Shown in pieces: positions 13,498 through 18,130 of a stretch of 18,130 bases of DNA. The notes beneath the pieces are model-generated. The model was not told the DNA's origin and ran no database searches. It saw nothing but the letters and a program-made list of their open reading frames with translations. Location of the stretch: the NCBI GenBank assembly GCA_035551455.1, contig DASZMZ010000361.1, positions 1 through 18,130 on the forward strand, written 5' to 3'. Positions within the stretch are counted from its first letter, which is position 1, and the number at the start of each line of letters is the position of its first letter. Origin of the DNA: Sulfopaludibacter sp035551455 (GTDB lineage Bacteria > Acidobacteriota > Terriglobia > Bryobacterales > Bryobacteraceae). Made by a program: the position numbers and the translations under genes.

Positions 13498-16400
13498 CTA
13501 GAACGTCAAACGTCCCGAGATCTGCACCTGGCGCGGACCCCACAACAGGTTGCTGGTGTTGGTGGGCGCCAGGTACGCGGGGTTGGGTGCGAGACACGCG
13601 TTGACATGGCCGGAGCAGGTGAAAGCGCCGCTGCTGGCTCCGGCGGCAATGTAATTGAAGGCGGTGGTGTTCACGCTGGAGACGTTGGTGTGGTTGAAGA
13701 TATTGAAGACTTCACCCATCAACGCCAGTTTCACGCGTTCGCTGAAGGCGAATTGACGCGCCAGGCGGAAATCCACATTGTGATAACCGGGGAGCCGGTA
13801 AGGATTGCGGGGCAGCCAGCCTGCGCGTCCCGCGTTGGGACTGGCGTTGCTGGCGTCTCCGGCGGTGAGACCGCCATCCAGGGGGCTCGGCGTGCCGCTG
13901 ATAAAAGCCCCTGCCGTCTGTCCGGTGGACATAGTGACGATGGTCGAGAGCGCCCACCCGTCCAGCAGCAGTTTGGCGGGCTTGCTGTTGATGGCCTTCG
14001 CCGAAGGCATCCAGACGCCGTTGGCGACGAAGCGCTGGCGCTGATCCAGATCGCTCGCCCCATACTCCGGCCTGCGATTCATGGGGTCAACCGAAACTTC
14101 GGTACCGGCGAAGGTCCCGAAGTTACCAGCCGCCTGTCCGCCGTCGTTCGCCTTGCTCAACGTGTAGTTGGCCGTAAACTCCAGCCCGTGCTTCATGGGG
14201 CGGCGAACTGCGATCACCATCGAGTTGTACCAGCTATTCACATCGCTGATGGCGACATTGATGATGCCGGTGTTGGTGTCGATACGGCTGGTGTAGAACG
14301 GCACGGTGTAGGTGAGCGCCGTCCCGTTAGTGGAGTTCAGAACATCGTAGGACTTGGTGGCAGTGGCCGGAGCCAGGTTCGCGTCAATGAAGATGGGCAG
14401 GTGCAGACCGCGGCTCACAACGTAAGCAACCGAGCCGCTGATTCCGCCCGGCAGTTGACGTTCCAGAGTCACGTCGCCTTCCCAGACGCGCGGATTCACA
14501 AAATCAGGAGACTGACCGCGGCTGGCCTGCGTGAGGGCGGGCGGCGCGAAAGTATTCACCACCGGCGTCAGTGCTCCGGCGAACGGCGCTACCATGGCGG
14601 CGCCCGGAGGAGTCCAGATGACGTTGGGGAACGTCAAGGCCGGGCAAGAGGCCGGCAAACAGTTGAACGTTTGCTGGAATACGCCGTTTTCCACGCGAGT
14701 GTTGTAGAAGGTCGAATTGGTGGTCTTGCCGTAGAACAGACCAGCGCCCGTGCGCAGAACCGTTTGCGGCGTCACTTCCCAAGCCACACCCAAACGCGGC
14801 TGGAACTGGTCCTTCGGAATCTTGATGGTGGAGGTGTAGAGAGTGTTCAGCGGAGTCGAAGTGTTCGGCTGGGGCGGCTGCGGAATCATGAAGACGTCCC
14901 AGCGGAGGCCCATGTTGACGGTCAGTTTGGAAGTCGCCTTCCAACTGTCCTCGAAGAAACCCGCCACGTCGTTGTCGTAGAAATCATCCTTGCCAACGTG
15001 CGTGATCGGGTCATTCACCTGGGTGAAGCTGTTGTAGTGTTTGCCGGTCAAGCCATCGCCGGTGTTGATACCGTACGTGTCCAGAACCCAGTTGTTGAAC
15101 GAAGCCTGCGCGGTCCCGGTGTAGGAATACCGACCCGTCCCCTGGAACAGGTTGATCATCACTTCGTGAATGACGTTGAGATCGAAGCCCGTCTTGAACG
15201 TGTGCCGCCCGTGGACCTTGGAAAGCGTATCGGCAATCTGCGTGCGATGCTCGTCGGGTTCAGCCGTGCGAGGCAGCGCGTAAAACTCGCCGTAGTTCGT
15301 GACGCTGGCGATGCTGACGTAAGGCGCGGGAGCGTTGGCGCCGGCTACCTCCAGGTCGCGGCCCCACTGGAAGCGCAGGTTGTTCACCATGCTGCTGCTG
15401 ATGCTGGAATCCCAGTTGGCGACAAAGATGCGCTCGTGGTAAACGTAGCTGCCGTTGGTCTGAATGGAATCGTTGTTATACGAAGGCGCGGTGGAGTAAG
15501 CGTTCGGAGCGCGATAGTTCATGAAGTCGAACGAGGTACTCACGTGGTTGCGCTCGGTCACCTGGTAATCCAGTTTCGCGAAAGCGACGTCCTGATTGGT
15601 GGCGCGCGGGAAAGTGCCCAGCAGCCCCGACAGGTATGCGTTGGCGCTGGAGCACTGGGCAGCGGTCACCTGAGTGGGGCACGGCAGAGCGCGCACGCTC
15701 GGGTTGTACGTGGTGCTGGTATACGTGACCGGATTGACTTTGCGGGAACCGTCGTAGGTGGCGAAGAAGAACAACTTGTCCTTGATGATCGGTCCGCCCA
15801 CGCTTACGCCGAACTGCTGCCATTGGTGAATCGGCTGGCTGTAAATACCCTGCGATTTGGGCAGGGGATCCAGGGCGTTCCATGTCGGATACCGCAGGTA
15901 GTAGAACAGGTCGCCATGAAACTGGTTGGTGCCGGACTTCGTCACGGCGTTCACTACGCCGCCCGCCGCCTGACCCAGTTCCGCGCTGTAGTTGCTCGCG
16001 CTCACCTGATATTCCCGAATGGAATCCAGGCTGTAAACGTAAGCTCCGCTGACCGCGCGGCCGCGGGCTTCGGAGAACAGCGCCTGATTGTTGTTGGCGC
16101 CGTCCACTGTATTCGAATTGTAGAGGCCGGAAATGCCGCGATACGACACCATACCGCTGGTGCCATCCGTGGTCACGTTCGGTGTCAGAAGCACGAACGT
16201 ATCCCAACGGCGGCCGGAGACGGGAAGATTGTCCACCGCCGCCTGGCTGACCACCTGGGAAACCTCAGTCTTTTCGGTGTCGACCACCGGAGATTCGCCG
16301 GTAACCGTAACCTCGGCTTGTGTGCTCTGTACGGCCATGGCGAGATCGATGGAGAGGGTCTGGCCCACCTGGAGCGTCAGATCCTTACGCAGTACAGCGG

Positions 16401-16683
16401 TGAAGCCGGTCTTCGAAGCTTGAATCTGGTAATGGCCAGGTTGCAAAAACGCGGCAGTAAAAATGCCCGCGTCGCTGGTTTCAGTTTTGCGTTCAATGCC
16501 TGTATCCGTATTGTGGATCGTGATGGCCGCAGCCGGGACAACGGAGCCCGAAGGGTCAGTCACAGTGCCGGTAATCGTAGCAGATCCGGCAGTCTGGCAA
16601 AGCGCAGTTTTGGGTGTACTAATCAACATGGCCAGCAGGATGGCAAAGGCCGCTGGAAGCCTGTGGAACAGGCGTTTGTGCAT
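13498..16683 (-). CDS. Oar-like TonB-dependent outer-membrane receptor with carboxypeptidase-regulatory-like domain
   Basis: A 1061-aa outer-membrane protein. Order: signal peptide (about 1-30), carboxypeptidase-regulatory-like beta sandwich (about 33-118, with TITGTVTDPSGSVVPAAAI and GHYQIQASKTGF), plug domain (about 125-245, with VSQAAVDNLPVSGRRWDTFV, VDGANNNQA and AGGVVNAVTKSGTNQFHG), then a large beta-barrel ending in SGRLTF with the terminal phenylalanine. This is the expanded Acidobacteriota receptor family thought to import glycan pieces or other large nutrients. Mature-protein cysteines occur only as three close pairs (335/344, 675/680, 1023/1030), suggesting loop disulfides. GGGGAG (16691-16696, minus strand) is 7 nt before the ATG. 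The ligand cannot be deduced; the nearby sugar operon is only circumstantial. Confidence 0.94.
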   Translation of the reverse strand: MHKRLFHRLPAAFAILLAMLISTPKTALCQTAGSATITGTVTDPSGSVVPAAAITIHNTDTGIERKTETSDAGIFTAAFLQPGHYQIQASKTGFTAVLRKDLTLQVGQTLSIDLAMAVQSTQAEVTVTGESPVVDTEKTEVSQVVSQAAVDNLPVSGRRWDTFVLLTPNVTTDGTSGMVSYRGISGLYNSNTVDGANNNQALFSEARGRAVSGAYVYSLDSIREYQVSASNYSAELGQAAGGVVNAVTKSGTNQFHGDLFYYLRYPTWNALDPLPKSQGIYSQPIHQWQQFGVSVGGPIIKDKLFFFATYDGSRKVNPVTYTSTTYNPSVRALPCPTQVTAAQCSSANAYLSGLLGTFPRATNQDVAFAKLDYQVTERNHVSTSFDFMNYRAPNAYSTAPSYNNDSIQTNGSYVYHERIFVANWDSSISSSMVNNLRFQWGRDLEVAGANAPAPYVSIASVTNYGEFYALPRTAEPDEHRTQIADTLSKVHGRHTFKTGFDLNVIHEVMINLFQGTGRYSYTGTAQASFNNWVLDTYGINTGDGLTGKHYNSFTQVNDPITHVGKDDFYDNDVAGFFEDSWKATSKLTVNMGLRWDVFMIPQPPQPNTSTPLNTLYTSTIKIPKDQFQPRLGVAWEVTPQTVLRTGAGLFYGKTTNSTFYNTRVENGVFQQTFNCLPASCPALTFPNVIWTPPGAAMVAPFAGALTPVVNTFAPPALTQASRGQSPDFVNPRVWEGDVTLERQLPGGISGSVAYVVSRGLHLPIFIDANLAPATATKSYDVLNSTNGTALTYTVPFYTSRIDTNTGIINVAISDVNSWYNSMVIAVRRPMKHGLEFTANYTLSKANDGGQAAGNFGTFAGTEVSVDPMNRRPEYGASDLDQRQRFVANGVWMPSAKAINSKPAKLLLDGWALSTIVTMSTGQTAGAFISGTPSPLDGGLTAGDASNASPNAGRAGWLPRNPYRLPGYHNVDFRLARQFAFSERVKLALMGEVFNIFNHTNVSSVNTTAFNYIAAGASSGAFTCSGHVNACLAPNPAYLAPTNTSNLLWGPRQVQISGRLTF

Positions 16684-16713
16684 GTATGAACTCCCCGAAA
16701 ATTCCGATTATCC

Positions 16714-16741
16714 AGGATAGCATTTACTCACCTTTTGAAAA
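16714..16741 (-). promoter_or_regulatory. Weak candidate promoter for the TonB receptor
   Basis: On the minus strand TTTTCA (16736-16741) and TATCCT (16714-16719) are separated by 16 bp, each matching four of six consensus bases. A GATAAT (16707-16712) is an alternative -10 without a good -35. Confidence 0.3.
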
Positions 16742-16867
16742 ATAAGGATTCAGTGACGAGGGCGGCGTTGGGCCGATGTTACACTTCGGATCGATGCCGC
16801 ATTTTCGCGGACGGGACCATCGTTTTTCATAACCTTCGTATATAGATTGTTTGGCCGGTTGACAGGC

Positions 16868-16874
16868 GGAAGGG
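16868..16874 (+). promoter_or_regulatory. Ribosome binding site deciding the PAP2 gene start
   Basis: GGAAGGG with 5-nt spacing to GTG 16880. None of the later in-frame ATGs (16895, 16901, 16925) has a purine-rich site as good. Confidence 0.5.
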
Positions 16875-16879
16875 CCGCG

Positions 16880-18130
16880 GTGCGCGTGATAAGAATGGGA
16901 ATGGTGCGCTCCCTCGATTCTTCCATGCAGGCGAACCTCGCCATTGTCGGCTCCACCAGCCCGCGCGGCCGTCTTGCGTTCGTGCCTGCATTGCTCGCGG
17001 TGATGGTGCTCTGCGGGCAGGCGTACCTGGTGGCGGGCCGCAACTTCTCCACGATTCTGGAAACGCCGTTTCTTCCCTACTGCCTGATTGGCGCCTTTGC
17101 GATTCATTTCTGGACGCACCCGAGCGCGGCCGAACGCTGGTGGACCGTGGGGCTCGCGCTCGCCGGCACATCCTGCTTCGTGCTCTTCAGCCGCCGCTTC
17201 GAATTCAACTGGCCGTGCTCAATTGCCTGCGGAGCTTTCTTCGGACTGGCCAGTCTTGCGGTGCTCGCGGTGCAGACGGTTCGCTTGCGCGGGACCGCGC
17301 AGCAAGAGAAGTTGCACACGCTGATCGCCGGCAGCGTGTTCGGCTATAGCGCGCTGTTCATCGCCTACATCTTGAATCTCACCACGCGTCTGCATCCGCA
17401 AACGTACGACCTTTACCTGTACGCCGCGGATGCCGGCTTCGGACTGCCGCTCTGCGCGTGGATCGGAAACTTCGTGGCGCGCCGGCCCCTGCTGCTGCAT
17501 TCCTGTTCGCTGGTTTATGAATCTCTACCGCTGGCAGTGAGCCTCTTGTATGCGTATCAACGCAGCGGTAAGCGCGTGCTTCCCGTGCGCGTTTTGCCTG
17601 CATTCCTCGGCGGCGGCGCGGCTGCCTACGTCCTCTATAACATCTTGCCGGCGGCCGGACCGCACTATGTTTTCGGCGGCGCGTTTCCGAACAGCCTGCC
17701 TTCCGCGGCCCAAGCGGGCCTGCACATGGTGACACTCGGCGAGGCGGCGCGCAATGCCGTGCCATCCATGCACCTGGCCTGCGCGCTGCTGATTTTCTGG
17801 TGCTGCCGCGCGCTCTCGCGATGGGTGCGCGCGGCCGCCGCTCTCTATCTTGTGCTCACTATCCTCGCGACCATCGGATTCGGTGAACACTACGTTGTCG
17901 ATCTGATTGCGGCGGTTCCATACGCGCTGGCGCTGGCTGCGATATGCGCGAGCAGCGGCTGGCGCAAGCACCGCAGGGCTGTTTTTACAGGGCTCGCAAG
18001 CACCATCGCGTGGATTCTCTTACTGCGATTCGCCACGCCGCTATTCCATTCAGCGCCGTTTTCCTGGTCGATTTCGCTCGGAACCATCGCGATTAGTCTC
18101 TTTTTTTCCCAAAACATTTTGAAACAGAAT
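16880..18130 (+). CDS. PAP2-superfamily membrane phosphatase/lipid transferase (3' end outside window)
   Basis: At least 417 codons of a multi-pass membrane protein, open at the right edge with no stop. Many hydrophobic helices alternate with short Arg-rich loops. The second half has the PAP2_3 (inositol-phosphoceramide-synthase-like) marks: NILPAAGPHYVFGG (PAAGPHY at 257-263), AVPSMHLA (PSMH at 295-298) and GFGEHYVVDLIAA with His337 and Asp341 of the catalytic C3 motif. Such proteins move or remove phosphate head groups on lipids in the membrane. GTG 16880 is chosen for its GGAAGGG site; ATG 16895 or 16901 are alternatives and would drop 5 or 7 residues. It is divergent from the TonB receptor. 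Substrate unknown; the N-terminal half has no feature I can name. Confidence 0.82.
   Translation, partial: MRVIRMGMVRSLDSSMQANLAIVGSTSPRGRLAFVPALLAVMVLCGQAYLVAGRNFSTILETPFLPYCLIGAFAIHFWTHPSAAERWWTVGLALAGTSCFVLFSRRFEFNWPCSIACGAFFGLASLAVLAVQTVRLRGTAQQEKLHTLIAGSVFGYSALFIAYILNLTTRLHPQTYDLYLYAADAGFGLPLCAWIGNFVARRPLLLHSCSLVYESLPLAVSLLYAYQRSGKRVLPVRVLPAFLGGGAAAYVLYNILPAAGPHYVFGGAFPNSLPSAAQAGLHMVTLGEAARNAVPSMHLACALLIFWCCRALSRWVRAAAALYLVLTILATIGFGEHYVVDLIAAVPYALALAAICASSGWRKHRRAVFTGLASTIAWILLLRFATPLFHSAPFSWSISLGTIAISLFFSQNILKQN

Noticed and set aside
13423..16689. A 1088-codon open frame on the plus strand opposite the TonB receptor
   Set aside because: It mirrors the receptor gene. The minus-strand protein has clear domains, a signal peptide and a ribosome site; the plus-strand product is low-complexity and Arg/Gly/Val-rich with no motifs. 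Long antisense frames are expected with strong GC-rich codon use.
16724..17171. Overlapping minus-strand open frames upstream of the PAP2 gene
   Set aside because: Arg/Ala/Pro-rich products with no motifs, antisense to the start of the coherent PAP2 frame.

Overview
The window looks like an Acidobacteriota chromosome, probably of the Bryobacterales/Solibacter type. The evidence is a GC-rich sequence with strong third-position GC, a large Oar-like TonB-dependent receptor with an N-terminal carboxypeptidase-regulatory-like domain, a secreted sugar-degradation locus, and compact operons with many 4-bp ATGA stop/start overlaps. This assignment is inference from gene style, because no rRNA or other marker gene lies in the window. 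I see no tRNA, rRNA, CRISPR array, insertion sequence or prophage gene.

Region 1 (1-4616, + strand) is a tightly packed run of six genes: the C-terminal end of a SpoIIE/RsbU-type PP2C phosphatase, bifunctional NAD(P)H-hydrate repair enzyme nnr, tsaE for tRNA t6A synthesis, a FabL-like enoyl-ACP reductase, a DinB-fold protein and an exported calcineurin-like metallophosphoesterase. ATGA overlaps occur at 534, 2454 and 3759. The nnr-tsaE pair is an arrangement found in many bacteria.

Region 2 (4617-4939) is a gene-free spacer. It holds a perfect 8-bp hairpin, two short tandem repeats that look like dispersed intergenic repeat material, and a TATAAT promoter for the next gene.

Region 3 (4940-12219, + strand) starts with a LysR regulator with a TTG start. 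It is followed by a sugar module: an exported GH38 alpha-mannosidase-type enzyme of 1074 aa, a LacI-family repressor, an MFS transporter of the ACS/hexuronate type and an SDR dehydrogenase. Gaps inside the module are 0 bp or 4-bp overlaps. A LacI-type operator (TGGTAGCGTTACCA) sits three bases before the mannosidase ATG. The simple reading is an autoregulated glycoside-use operon: glycan trimming outside the cytoplasm, uptake by the MFS protein, oxidation by the SDR, and repression by LacI until a sugar ligand appears.

Region 4 (12227-16683, - strand) carries an MBL-fold hydrolase and, upstream of it, an Oar-like TonB-dependent receptor. A strong imperfect hairpin separates them. Convergent to the sugar operon, the MBL stop lies 7 bp from the SDR stop. 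Region 5 (16684-18130) is a divergent promoter spacer followed by a multi-pass PAP2-family membrane protein that runs off the right edge. I did not find a clearly new biological system. The best leads are the LacI operator placed on the translation start and the repeat-like spacer at 4617-4939.
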